DNA from: Herbiconiux gentiana
GTDB taxonomy: Bacteria; Actinomycetota; Actinomycetes; Actinomycetales; Microbacteriaceae
NCBI RefSeq assembly: GCF_024978135.1
Contig: NZ_JANTEZ010000008.1
Span: forward strand, 1 to 64,000
Reading direction: 5' to 3'
DNA length: 64,000 nucleotides
A program made the position numbers and the translations under genes. A model generated the notes under the pieces. It saw nothing but the letters and a program-made list of their open reading frames with translations, was not told the DNA's origin and searched no databases. Below, piece by piece: positions 41,386 to 48,897 of this stretch. Within the stretch, counting starts at the first letter, position 1; each line of letters starts with the position of its first letter.

Positions 41386-42471
41386 GTGAGCAACCTGCAG
41401 CGCATCCTGAATTTGGCATCGAAGGCCCTCGACAAGAAGGGGGCGTCGGGTGGCGGGTCGGGTTCCGGCTCGTCAGGTGGCCGCTCGGGCTCGACCGACT
41501 GGCGCGATCTCGTGCGCTCGGCCGCCGAGAAGGTGACGGGCGCGCCGGCGCCGACGCCTACCCCTTCGCCGCAGCCTGCGCCGCTGGCCGGGGCCGGGGC
41601 TGGAGCCGGCGCTCTTGCTGGTGCCGCGGCCGGCGGTTCCACATCTGCGCGCGCCTCCTCGGCCCACGCGTCCGCATCCGCCTCCAGCCGCCCGGTAGCC
41701 GGCGCCGCGCTCAGCGCCGAGGATCGCGGGGCCATCGCCCGCTACGACTACCTGCTGAAGACCGCCGATCCGGGGCAGCTGGAGCAGGTGCACCGCGATG
41801 CCTTCGCGCGGTTGACGCCGGCGCAGCGCGTCGAGGTCGAGTCGCGGCTGCGGGCCGAGCTGCCCGCCTACGAGCAGCCGGCGTCGGCGTCGTCCGACGA
41901 CCTCGCCCGCGCGGCGACCCGCGGCGAGGCGCACCACCCCGGCTTCCTCCGCGGCCTCTTCACGAAGGTCATGCCGACCGGAGGCTTGAACACAGGCGCC
42001 GGGCACGGGGTGGGCGCCGGGCACGCAGCCGGAGCAGCCGGCGGACGCGGCGGGGGCGCGGGGGCGGCGCTCGGGGCCGCGGGCGTCGGGGCGGTGGCGG
42101 GAGCGGGGTCCGGCGTGGCCGGCGGACTGCTCGTCGCGGTCGCCGGTGGGGCTGTCGTGAGCAGCGTCGCTGCTCCCCTGGTGGAGCAGGCGGCGAACCT
42201 CGGCACCGACTTCGAGGCGTTGAGCGGCGACCTGAGCCAGTTCGGGCTCGGCGAGCTCGGCCTCGACCAGCTCGGCTTCGACCAGCTCGGCGTCGACCAG
42301 CTCGGTCTCGGCGAGGTCGCCACCGGCGCCGAGGACCTCGCAGCCGGAGCCGGCGACGCCGTCGCGGGCATCGGCGAGCAGGCCACGGGCTTCGGCGAGC
42401 AGCTGTCGGAGTTCGGCTCGAACTTCGGGATCCCGGGCCTCGGTGGCCTGGGCAGCCTGTTCGACCGCTAG
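41386..42471 (+). CDS. Low-complexity conserved actinobacterial protein
   Basis: A 361-residue protein. The N terminus (LQRILNLASKALDKKG), a Gly/Ser linker, DWRDLVRSAAEKVTG, and a central helical module IARYDYLLKTADPGQLEQVHRDAFARLTPAQRVEVESRLRAELP recur in related proteins, some of which carry an unsupported 'cation-transporting ATPase' label. There is no ATPase motif. A Gly/Ala-rich hydrophobic stretch (about 205-260) could be membrane-associated. The C-terminal part has LGxDQ repeats from a 15-bp tandem repeat. GTG 41386 follows GGAAGG. Function unknown. Confidence 0.65.
   Translation: MSNLQRILNLASKALDKKGASGGGSGSGSSGGRSGSTDWRDLVRSAAEKVTGAPAPTPTPSPQPAPLAGAGAGAGALAGAAAGGSTSARASSAHASASASSRPVAGAALSAEDRGAIARYDYLLKTADPGQLEQVHRDAFARLTPAQRVEVESRLRAELPAYEQPASASSDDLARAATRGEAHHPGFLRGLFTKVMPTGGLNTGAGHGVGAGHAAGAAGGRGGGAGAALGAAGVGAVAGAGSGVAGGLLVAVAGGAVVSSVAAPLVEQAANLGTDFEALSGDLSQFGLGELGLDQLGFDQLGVDQLGLGEVATGAEDLAAGAGDAVAGIGEQATGFGEQLSEFGSNFGIPGLGGLGSLFDR
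42241..42315. repeat. 15-bp tandem repeat encoding LGxDQ units
   Basis: Five 15-bp units from 42241 to 42315, with the middle three (42256-42300) ending CGACCAG, encode LGLDQ, LGFDQ and LGVDQ flanked by LGE units. Confidence 0.85.
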
Positions 42472-42557
42472 CCCGTCCGGGCCGTCCGGGCGGTCGCGAA
42501 CCGCAAAGAGTGCTGGCAGCCCGGACCCCCCACCGACGACTGCGGTTGGCTGGACCG

Positions 42558-43142
42558 ATGCGAAACCCCACCAGGTCCATCCGCACAGTCGCCGTAGCCG
42601 CCGTCCTGGGCACCTCGGCCCTCCTCGCCGGCTGCACCCCGAACGCCGGGCAGGTTCCACCGACATCCGCCGCGAACACACCCTCCAGCACGGCGGCCGT
42701 GGGCGCGACCCCGAGACCAACGCCCACCCCCACCTCCACCGTCCAGGCACTGTCGGCCACCGACCCCACCGCGCCGTACGACGAAGCCGAGACGTCCCGC
42801 TGGTTCGCCCGCGTCGCCGACGAGGTCAGGATCAGCCTGGGCCTCGACCGCGCGGCGCCGGGCATGACCGTGCATCTCGACGCCGAGACCAGCCAGAACC
42901 ACCTCGTCACCATGAAGAGCCTGCCCGCCGGCGACTACTCGTTCCACCTCGCCTGCCGGGGCGGCGGCTCGCTCACGCTTTCCGTGAGCGGCGGAACCCC
43001 CGGCCCGGTGGTCGAGGGCCCCTGCACCGACGAACTCGTCTCGGGCGCCTTCACCGCTGCCGAGGGCGGCACCGAGTTCCGCTTCACCGCGACGGGGGAC
43101 CCCATCGACGCGGCCCTGCACTACTCCGCTGCAACACCGTGA
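42558..43142 (+). CDS. Lipoprotein of unknown function
   Basis: A 194-residue protein with a lipoprotein signal (RSIRTVAVAAVLGTSALLAGC, lipobox LAGC), a Pro/Thr/Ser linker and a beta domain of about 120 residues (MTVHLDAETSQNHLVTMKSLPAGDYSFHLACRGGGSLTLSVSGG) that has two cysteines. The ATG lies 6 nt after TTGGCT. Its final residues PIDAALHYSAATP are encoded by the first unit of a 55-bp tandem triplication that runs past the stop. The specific role is unknown. Confidence 0.78.
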   Translation: MRNPTRSIRTVAVAAVLGTSALLAGCTPNAGQVPPTSAANTPSSTAAVGATPRPTPTPTSTVQALSATDPTAPYDEAETSRWFARVADEVRISLGLDRAAPGMTVHLDAETSQNHLVTMKSLPAGDYSFHLACRGGGSLTLSVSGGTPGPVVEGPCTDELVSGAFTAAEGGTEFRFTATGDPIDAALHYSAATP

Positions 43143-43265
43143 ACATCCCCGCGACCCCATCGACGCGCCGCTGCGCTACTCCCCTGCGACACCGTGACCA
43201 CCGCCGCGGCACCGTCGACGCGGCGCTGCATTACTCCGCCGTCGCGCCTTGACGGCCGCCGCGAC
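43101..43265. repeat. 55-bp tandem triplication across the lipoprotein stop
   Basis: Three units with an exact 55-bp period: 43101-43155, 43156-43210 and 43211-43265. Each contains a GTCGACGC/ATCGACGC-like start, CTGC-TACTCC, and a TGA. Only the first is translated; the others are non-coding copies of the gene's 3' end. Confidence 0.9.
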
Positions 43266-43289
43266 ACCGGCCGGCCGGGCCGGGGCGCT

Positions 43290-43295
43290 TAGGAT
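43290..43295 (+). promoter_or_regulatory. -10 hexamer TAGGAT, leaderless geometry
   Basis: TAGGAT lies 6 nt before the ATG at 43302. Confidence 0.55.
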
Positions 43296-43301
43296 CGGCT
43301 G

Positions 43302-44324
43302 ATGCAATCTCAGCACCGCCTGCGCTTCCTGGCCATCGGGGCCGCCGTGACGGCTGCACTGGCGGGGCTCGGCGGATGCGCGGCCGAACCGGCTCCGACT
43401 GCCGCGACCGACGCCACCGCGACCCCGACCGCGACCGCGACCGCGACCGCGACGAGCGACCTCCCCTCGCCCACGACCTCGGCACCCACCGCAGGAGCCA
43501 CGCAGAGCGCGGCGCCGGCCGTCGATCCGGCGGCGCTTGTGTGGCCGGCGGAGGGGCAGGGCGCGGTGGGCATCGCGGCTCCGGACGGCACGGCGCAGCT
43601 GCTCGGCCAGAGCCCCGGTGCCGCCACCACGCCGGTGCCGATCGCGAGCATCACGAAGGTGGTCACGGCGCTCGTGGTGCTGGACGCGCATCCGCTCGTC
43701 GACGCCGCCGACCCCGGCCCCACGATCACCCTCGGCCAGGCGGACCTCGACGTCACCGCCGCGGTCGAGGCCGACGGCCAGTTCACCGAGCCGATGTTCG
43801 ACGGCCAGCAGGTGTCGCTGCGGGACGCCCTCGCCGTCACGCTGCTGACCAGCGCCAACAACTACGCCGAGTCGACGGCTCGGTGGGCCTTCGGGTCGCA
43901 GGAGGCGTTCCTCGTGGCCGCTCGCGCCTGGCTCGACGAGCACGGGCTCGGAGGCACGGCGCTGGCGGATGCGAGCGGGCTGGACCCGGGCAGCGCGTCG
44001 ACGCCGGCCGACCTCCTGCGGGTCGCCGCACTCGCGCACGCCGATCCGGCTCTGGCGGCCATCGCGGGCACGGCGTCGATGGAGCAGGCCGACCTCGGGA
44101 CGATCGTCAACCAGAACGTCCTGCTCGGCGAGAACGGCGTCGACGGGCTCAAGACCGGCTCGACCAGCTACGCCGGCTTCACCCTGCTCACCTCGGCCGT
44201 GTGCGTGATCGGGACGGCCCCGGTCACGCTCGTCGCCGTGGTCCTCGGCACCCCGTCGCTCGACGCGCGCTTCGCGGACACCCGGGCGCTGCTCGCGAGC
44301 ACCGAGGCGGCGCTCCAGCCCTGA
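43302..44324 (+). CDS. D-alanyl-D-alanine carboxypeptidase (S11 type)
   Basis: A 340-residue penicillin-binding protein. The signal peptide has a lipobox-like LGGC. A Thr/Ala/Pro linker contains (TATA) repeats. The catalytic domain has SITK (Ser116, Lys119), SANN near 184 and KTGS near 284, the three standard motifs of DacA-like carboxypeptidases, which trim the terminal D-Ala of peptidoglycan stems outside the membrane. It lacks the C-terminal amphipathic helix, and the lipid anchor may replace it. Confidence 0.9.
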   Translation: MQSQHRLRFLAIGAAVTAALAGLGGCAAEPAPTAATDATATPTATATATATSDLPSPTTSAPTAGATQSAAPAVDPAALVWPAEGQGAVGIAAPDGTAQLLGQSPGAATTPVPIASITKVVTALVVLDAHPLVDAADPGPTITLGQADLDVTAAVEADGQFTEPMFDGQQVSLRDALAVTLLTSANNYAESTARWAFGSQEAFLVAARAWLDEHGLGGTALADASGLDPGSASTPADLLRVAALAHADPALAAIAGTASMEQADLGTIVNQNVLLGENGVDGLKTGSTSYAGFTLLTSAVCVIGTAPVTLVAVVLGTPSLDARFADTRALLASTEAALQP

Positions 44325-44350
44325 CAGGGCCGCCGCGCGAGCGTCAGCGC

Positions 44351-44812
44351 CTAGAGCGCAGGCCCCATCAGCACAGCGAACATCGCGAACGCCCCACCCA
44401 CGATGAACAGCATCGTCCCGAGCTGCATCGTGCGGGTCTTGTTGCGATCGGCGGTGGGAACGTCGACCTCGAGGATCGGGCATCCCGACCACCCGATCAG
44501 CCCGATGCTGAGCACGACGAGGAACGACCCGACCCACCAGAGCACGCCCTCGCTCGGGTTGAGCATGCTCGGGCGCCAGCCGGCCGAGAGCAGCAGGCCC
44601 AGGACCACCGCGGTCGCGCCGACCGCGACGCCGAACCATATGGTGCCGGTGCGCATGATGCGCTGCACGTTCTGCTCGGGCGACATCAGTTCGTGCAGCG
44701 GCGGAGCGACGGCGATGGGCGCCGCCTGGGTCGCAGGCGCGCCGGCACCGGTGCCCTCGGGTGCGCTTCCCTCGCCGCCGGAGCGGCTGGACATGATCTC
44801 GGTGCGGGTCAT
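44351..44812 (-). CDS. Membrane protein of unknown function
   Basis: A 153-residue protein with a Gly/Ala/Pro-rich N terminus and three or four hydrophobic helices (TIWFGVAVGATAVVLGLLLSAG, GVLWWVGSFLVVLSIGLIGWSG, TMLFIVGGAFAMFAVLMG). ATG 44812 is chosen because AGGAG lies 5 nt upstream; an in-frame GTG at 44830 has no such site. It starts 24 bp after the Pr6Pr-type gene and is probably co-transcribed. Confidence 0.7.
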   Translation of the reverse strand: MTRTEIMSSRSGGEGSAPEGTGAGAPATQAAPIAVAPPLHELMSPEQNVQRIMRTGTIWFGVAVGATAVVLGLLLSAGWRPSMLNPSEGVLWWVGSFLVVLSIGLIGWSGCPILEVDVPTADRNKTRTMQLGTMLFIVGGAFAMFAVLMGPAL

Positions 44813-44836
44813 CACTTCTCCTTCATCCACTATTTA

Positions 44837-45544
44837 CTATGCGTCAACTTCTTCGAGGCCGCCATTGTTCCGGATCCGCCGTCGCGACCAGAGCACAGCG
44901 AGCGCGCCGAGCCCGACGAGGAACGCCGTGAGGCCCACGACGTAGGCGATGACGCTCCCCCATCCTCCCGTCGCCGGGTCGAGGAAGGGGTACGGGTAGA
45001 TCTCCCCACCGCTCGCCGCGGCCCTGATGAAGGTGTACACCGCCCAGGCCACCGGGTACACCGGCACCAACCAGAGCGAGCGCCAGGGCAGGGCGGGCCG
45101 GCCCGGCGTGAGCAGCCAGTCGAGCACCAGGATGATCGGTACCCAGACGTGCACGACCTCGTTCGGCCACGACAGACCCTGGAAACCCTCGCGCGGGATG
45201 CCGCGCAGCAGCAGGTTGTAGACGAGGCCGGTGACGATCGCGTAGCTGAGGGTGGCCATGCGCACCGTCGTGAAGAGGTGGGTGTCGCGGGTCAGACGCA
45301 GGGCGAGCATCCCGCCGACGACGAGCACGACGATGTTCATCAGGCTGGTCTGGATGGTGAAGTAGCTGAAGTATTCCCACGGGTCGAAGGCGTCGTTGGC
45401 GACACGGTCGCCGATCTGGATGCCGATGGTGACCGCGAGGGCGAGGCCGACGGCGAGACGGATGACGCCGGCGACGCGGCGGGCGGGGAGGAGAGTGCTG
45501 CTCACCCTGGTCATTCGGCGCGGCTCGCCGGTGGGACTGCTCAT
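44837..45544 (-). CDS. Pr6Pr-family membrane protein
   Basis: A 235-residue protein with six hydrophobic helices. Motifs such as YFTIQTSLMNIVVLVVGG, FTTVRMATLSYAIVTGLVYNLLLRG and WPNEVVHVWVPIILVLDWLL match the Pr6Pr/FAR-17a-AIG1-like family of integral membrane proteins, whose function in bacteria is unknown. ATG 45544 lies 6 nt after TAGCAT (45551-45556), suggesting a leaderless transcript. Confidence 0.82.
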   Translation of the reverse strand: MSSPTGEPRRMTRVSSTLLPARRVAGVIRLAVGLALAVTIGIQIGDRVANDAFDPWEYFSYFTIQTSLMNIVVLVVGGMLALRLTRDTHLFTTVRMATLSYAIVTGLVYNLLLRGIPREGFQGLSWPNEVVHVWVPIILVLDWLLTPGRPALPWRSLWLVPVYPVAWAVYTFIRAAASGGEIYPYPFLDPATGGWGSVIAYVVGLTAFLVGLGALAVLWSRRRIRNNGGLEEVDA

Positions 45545-45550
45545 GCAGCG

Positions 45551-45556
45551 ATGCTA
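45551..45556 (-). promoter_or_regulatory. -10 hexamer TAGCAT, leaderless geometry
   Basis: On the minus strand TAGCAT ends 6 nt before the ATG at 45544. Confidence 0.5.
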
Positions 45557-45633
45557 GGGCCAGACCGGCCCGGCCGACGAGGTGCGCGCCTGGGCGGTAG
45601 GGCCCGACCGGCCCGCCCGACGAGGTGCGCGCC
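45555..45633. repeat. 43-bp imperfect tandem repeat in the divergent spacer
   Basis: TAGGGC, GACCGGCCCG and CGACGAGGTGCGCGCC occur in both units (from 45555 and from 45598), period 43 bp, between the Pr6Pr-type gene and the sensor kinase gene. Confidence 0.75.
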
Positions 45634-45653
45634 CGCGCTCGCGCCCCACCACG

Positions 45654-45669
45654 TACTCCCCCGGGAGGA
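45654..45669. promoter_or_regulatory. Candidate response-regulator operator upstream of the kinase gene
   Basis: TACTCCCCCGGGAGGA is a near copy of the perfect palindrome at 47639-47654 and lies 23 bp before the -10 hexamer (45692-45697). Confidence 0.5.
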
Positions 45670-45691
45670 CGCGCGCGCCGCGGCCCGCGGC

Positions 45692-45697
45692 TACGAT
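45692..45697 (+). promoter_or_regulatory. -10 hexamer TACGAT, leaderless geometry
   Basis: TACGAT lies 6 nt before the ATG at 45704. Confidence 0.55.
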
Positions 45698-45703
45698 CGG
45701 GCC

Positions 45704-46984
45704 ATGACCGAGCCGGATCGCGCGAGCGAGTGGGAACCGCGGTTCCGGTTCTCGGGCCGCGCCGCGCTGTGGCTGCCGGTGATCGTCTCGTTCGTGGTGC
45801 AGGTGCCCACGACGCTCTGGCTGGCACGCGTCGGCCGCGCGTTCGAGGGTTCGGCGGGCGACGGCGCGGCGGGCGAGGAGTCGTGGCGCTTCGCCGCGCG
45901 GCTCGGCCTCGCGATCGTCGGTCCGGTCGCGCTGGTGTTCGCGCGGCGGTTCCCCGGGCCCGTGGTGGCGGTGGTCGCCTCGGCGGCCGGGGCGTACACG
46001 CTGGTGGTCGCGGGCGGGGCCGCGCCGCCGTACGTGGCGCTGGCCTTCGCGATCGTCGGCGCCGTGGTGCGCGGGGCGCGGCGCTGGGCGATCGGGGCGG
46101 TCGCCGTCGGCTGGGTCGTGACGATCGGGCTGGGTATCGCGCTCGGGGTGCCCTGGCAGGCGGCCCCGGTGACGGCGGTCACGCTGGCGCTGGTGCTCCT
46201 GGTGGTGGTCGGGGAGAGCATCCGGAACCGGCGCGCCCGGTACGACGAGCTGCGGCGACGCGCGGCCGAGCGGCGGCAGAGCGCGGCCCAGGCCGAGCGG
46301 GTTCGGATCGCCCGTGAGCTGCACGACGTGCTCGCCCACTCGCTCAGCCAGATCAACGTGCAGGCGGGGGTGGGGCTGCACCTCATCGACCGCGATCCCG
46401 AGCAGGGGCGCGCGGCGCTGGCGAACATCAAGGCGGCGTCGAAGACGGCCCTCGACGAGGTGCGCTCGGTGCTCGGGGTGCTGCGCGACGACGGCGCGGC
46501 CGGCGCTCCTCTCGTGCCCGAGCCGGGGCTCGCGCAGCTTCCCGCGCTCGTCGACGGGGTGCGGGAGCAGGGTGTCGCGGTGACGCTCGAGCTGCGCCTG
46601 CCCGACGCGGTGTCGCCGAGCCGGCCCGTGCAGCTCGCGGCCTACCGGATCGTGCAGGAGTCGTTGACGAACGCGCTGCGGCACTCCGGTGGTGGGGCCG
46701 CCCGGGTCGGCGTCGGGGTCGAGGGGCGGATGCTCGTGCTCACGATCGAGGACGACGACGGCGCCCCGGGCCCGACCTCGACGCCGGGCCCGAACCTCGC
46801 TCCGATCCCGACCCAGCCGGGCGTCGGCAGCGGCAGCCGGCCCGGCGGCGGGCGCGGGATCGAGGGCATGCGCGAGCGCGCGCACCTGCTCGGCGGTCGC
46901 TTCGCGGCGGGCCCGACGGCCGCGGGCGGCTTCCGCGTCCGAGCCGAGCTTCCGCTCCTCCCCGGCGAGGAGGGGCGCGCGTGA
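45704..46984 (+). CDS. Sensor histidine kinase (HisKA_3 type)
   Basis: A 426-residue membrane kinase. Four to five hydrophobic helices (about 20-175) form the sensor. The phosphoacceptor His207 is in RIARELHDVLAHSLSQI. The ATPase domain has ALRHSGG, ...VLTIEDDDG, and a glycine-rich GRGIEGMRERAHLLGG lid, interrupted by a Pro/Gly insertion (about 355-385). It probably phosphorylates the response regulator encoded next, which overlaps it by 4 bp (GTGA). No ligand-binding domain is visible outside the membrane helices, as in cell-envelope stress sensors. Confidence 0.92.
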   Translation: MTEPDRASEWEPRFRFSGRAALWLPVIVSFVVQVPTTLWLARVGRAFEGSAGDGAAGEESWRFAARLGLAIVGPVALVFARRFPGPVVAVVASAAGAYTLVVAGGAAPPYVALAFAIVGAVVRGARRWAIGAVAVGWVVTIGLGIALGVPWQAAPVTAVTLALVLLVVVGESIRNRRARYDELRRRAAERRQSAAQAERVRIARELHDVLAHSLSQINVQAGVGLHLIDRDPEQGRAALANIKAASKTALDEVRSVLGVLRDDGAAGAPLVPEPGLAQLPALVDGVREQGVAVTLELRLPDAVSPSRPVQLAAYRIVQESLTNALRHSGGGAARVGVGVEGRMLVLTIEDDDGAPGPTSTPGPNLAPIPTQPGVGSGSRPGGGRGIEGMRERAHLLGGRFAAGPTAAGGFRVRAELPLLPGEEGRA

Positions 46985-47655
46985 TCCGGGTGGTGGTGGC
47001 GGATGACCAGCAGCTGATCCGGGCGGGATTCGCCGCGCTGCTCGGCGCCGAGAACGATATCGACGTGGTCGGTGCGGCCGGCTCGGGCGAGGAGGTGCTG
47101 CGGGTCGTGCGGGCGACCCGGCCCGACGTGGTGCTGATGGACATCCGGATGCCCGACGGCGACGGCCTCTGGGCCACCGAGCAGATCAGCGCCGACCCCG
47201 TTCTCGCCGCCACCCGCGTCGTGGTCGTGACGACGTTCGAGCTCGACGAGTACGTGGAGCGCGCGATCCGGGCGGGCGCGAGCGGCTTCCTCGTGAAGGA
47301 CACCGAGCCGGTCGAGCTGATCCGCGCCGTGCGCGTGGTGGCGGGCGGCGACGCGCTGCTCAGCCCCGGGGTGACGAAGCGGTTGCTCGAGCGGGTGGCC
47401 GCCGGGCGTCCGGGGTCGGCCGACACGCGGATGCTCGGCCCGCTCACCGCCCGCGAGCGCGAGGTGCTGGCGCTCGTCGGCGAGGGGCTGACCAACGAGG
47501 AGATCGCCCGGCGGCTCGTGCTGAGCCCGCTGACCGCGAAGACGCACGTCTCGCGCATCCTCACCAAGCTCGCGGCGCGCGACCGCGTGCAGCTCGTGAT
47601 CGTCGCCTACGAGGCGGGGCTCGTGGCACCGCGACATGTACTCCCCGGGGAGTAG
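46981..47655 (+). CDS. LuxR/NarL-type response regulator
   Basis: A 224-residue regulator. The receiver domain has acidic residues in VVVADDQQ (about 7-9), the phosphorylated Asp54 in VVLMDIRMPDG, Thr in VVTTF and Lys in FLVKD. The LuxR-type HTH is LTAREREVLALVGEGLTNEEIARRLVLSPLTAKTHVSRILTKLAARDR. Overlaps the kinase gene by GTGA. Its stop lies inside a perfect palindrome similar to a site before the kinase gene, which suggests autoregulation. Confidence 0.93.
   Translation: MIRVVVADDQQLIRAGFAALLGAENDIDVVGAAGSGEEVLRVVRATRPDVVLMDIRMPDGDGLWATEQISADPVLAATRVVVVTTFELDEYVERAIRAGASGFLVKDTEPVELIRAVRVVAGGDALLSPGVTKRLLERVAAGRPGSADTRMLGPLTAREREVLALVGEGLTNEEIARRLVLSPLTAKTHVSRILTKLAARDRVQLVIVAYEAGLVAPRHVLPGE
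47639..47654. promoter_or_regulatory. Perfect 16-bp palindrome at the response-regulator stop
   Basis: TACTCCCCGGGGAGTA is fully self-complementary. A degenerate third copy (CTGCCCCGGGGAGCAG) follows at 47664-47679. Confidence 0.6.
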
Positions 47656-47678
47656 CGACGGGTCTGCCCCGGGGAGCA

Positions 47679-47708
47679 GGCCCGGCGGCGGAGTGCATCC
47701 GCCGGGCC
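47679..47708 (+). terminator. Terminator-like hairpin after the two-component operon
   Basis: GGCCCGGCGG (47679-47688) pairs with CCGCCGGGCC (47699-47708) over a 10-nt loop. There is no U tract. Confidence 0.55.
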
Positions 47709-47785
47709 GATTCGCGCGGGCGGCGGCTCGATGAAGCTGGATCCAGGCGCCGATCGACGCCCACCGTGTCTCGGAAGGACAGCTC

Positions 47786-48118
47786 ATGCTCACCGCACTC
47801 ACCACCAGCCCGGCCCTCGCTGCCGTCACCGCCTTCGGCCCCCACCACGGGTTCGGCTACGGCGGCGGCCCGGGCTGGTTCGTTCTGCTCATCCCGCTGT
47901 TCTGGATCGCGCTGTTCGCGGTGCTCTTCGCCACGGTCGGCCGCCGCTGGCGCCGCCGCGCCTGGGAGGCGAGAGCCGCGGGCACCGCGCCCGGGCGGCG
48001 CGCCGAGACGGTGCTCGCCGAGCGCTTCGCGCAGGGCGACATCGACGAGGTGGAGTATCGGGCGCGGCTCGAGGTGCTGCGGGCGAACAATCCGGCGGCC
48101 GAGTACCCCGGGCGGTGA
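47786..48118 (+). CDS. Small membrane protein with SHOCT domain
   Basis: A 110-residue protein. One membrane helix (WFVLLIPLFWIALFAVLFATV, about 31-51) is followed by a basic stretch and a C-terminal SHOCT-like motif (ETVLAERFAQGDIDEVEYRARLEVLR). SHOCT is a short oligomerisation module of many actinobacterial membrane proteins. The ATG follows GGAAGGAC. It lies 130 bp after the two-component genes in the same orientation and may be a regulon member. Confidence 0.82.
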   Translation: MLTALTTSPALAAVTAFGPHHGFGYGGGPGWFVLLIPLFWIALFAVLFATVGRRWRRRAWEARAAGTAPGRRAETVLAERFAQGDIDEVEYRARLEVLRANNPAAEYPGR

Positions 48119-48169
48119 CGCCCGGGTGACTGCCGGGCGGTGACTGCCGGGTGAATGCCGGGCGGTGAC
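48107..48169. repeat. Degenerate 25-bp tandem repeat over the SHOCT gene stop
   Basis: Alternating CCGGGCGGTGAC and CCGGGTGA units (14 and 10-11 bp) begin at the last codons and repeat TGA five times into the spacer. Confidence 0.75.
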
Positions 48170-48300
48170 CGCGAGGGGCGGATGCGCGGCGGCGGATGCG
48201 CGGGCCGGCCGGCGTCGCGTTCCGGTCAGTTCTCGTGCCGAAACCGCCGTGTGCCGGGGAACGGCGGTTCGGGCATCCGCCGCACCGGCACACTGGGCGC

Positions 48301-48897
48301 ATGCGACTCGACGACCTGCCCCTGCCCGACACCCCCGCCGCCCGGGCCGCCCTGGAGGTGGCACGGCGGTTCCACTCGCCGGCGTTCGTCAACCACGGCG
48401 TGCGCTCCTACCTCTGGGCGGCGGCCGCGGCCCGCAGCGAGGGCCTCGCGGTCGACGACGAACTGCTCTTCGTCTCGGCGGCGCTGCACGATCTCGGACT
48501 GGAGCCGGCCTTCGACAGCCACACGCTGCCGTTCGAGGAGGCGGGCGGACTGGTCGCCTGGGTCTTCGCGGCGGGCGCCGGCTGGACCGAGGAGCGGCGC
48601 GACCGGGCGGCGGCCATCATCGTCGCGCACATGGCCGACGCGGTCGACCCGGCCGTCGACGCCGAGGGGTACCTGCTCGAGATCGCGACGGCGCTCGACA
48701 TCTCGGGGCGGAACCCCGAGGCCTGGGACGCCGAGTTCCGGGCCGAGGTGCTCGAGGCGTATCCGCGTCTCGACCTCGTCGGCGAGTTCACCGGATGCAT
48801 CGTCGATCAGGCAGAGCGGAAGCCCGGCTCCACGGCGGCCGCCGCGGTCGCCGCCGGCCTGCCGGCGCGGCTGGCGGCGAACCCGCTCCAGCTCTAG
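48301..48897 (+). CDS. HD-domain phosphohydrolase-like protein
   Basis: A 198-residue soluble protein. The HD metal-binding motif is ALHDLGL (about 61-67), with VNHGVRSYLWAAAAA upstream (a conserved HxxR element) and AAAIIVAHMAD supplying a further His. The arrangement resembles HD proteins annotated as cyanamide hydratase-like or phosphohydrolases; the substrate is unknown. ATG 48301 lies 6 nt after CACACT. The stop shares CTAG with the stop of the opposite toxin gene. Confidence 0.82.
   Translation: MRLDDLPLPDTPAARAALEVARRFHSPAFVNHGVRSYLWAAAAARSEGLAVDDELLFVSAALHDLGLEPAFDSHTLPFEEAGGLVAWVFAAGAGWTEERRDRAAAIIVAHMADAVDPAVDAEGYLLEIATALDISGRNPEAWDAEFRAEVLEAYPRLDLVGEFTGCIVDQAERKPGSTAAAAVAAGLPARLAANPLQL

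Noticed and set aside
41386-42471. Cation-transporting ATPase, a label seen on similar proteins
   Set aside because: No Walker, P-type or transport motif is present.
43101-43265. CRISPR array
   Set aside because: Units are directly adjacent with no spacers, and the first is coding.
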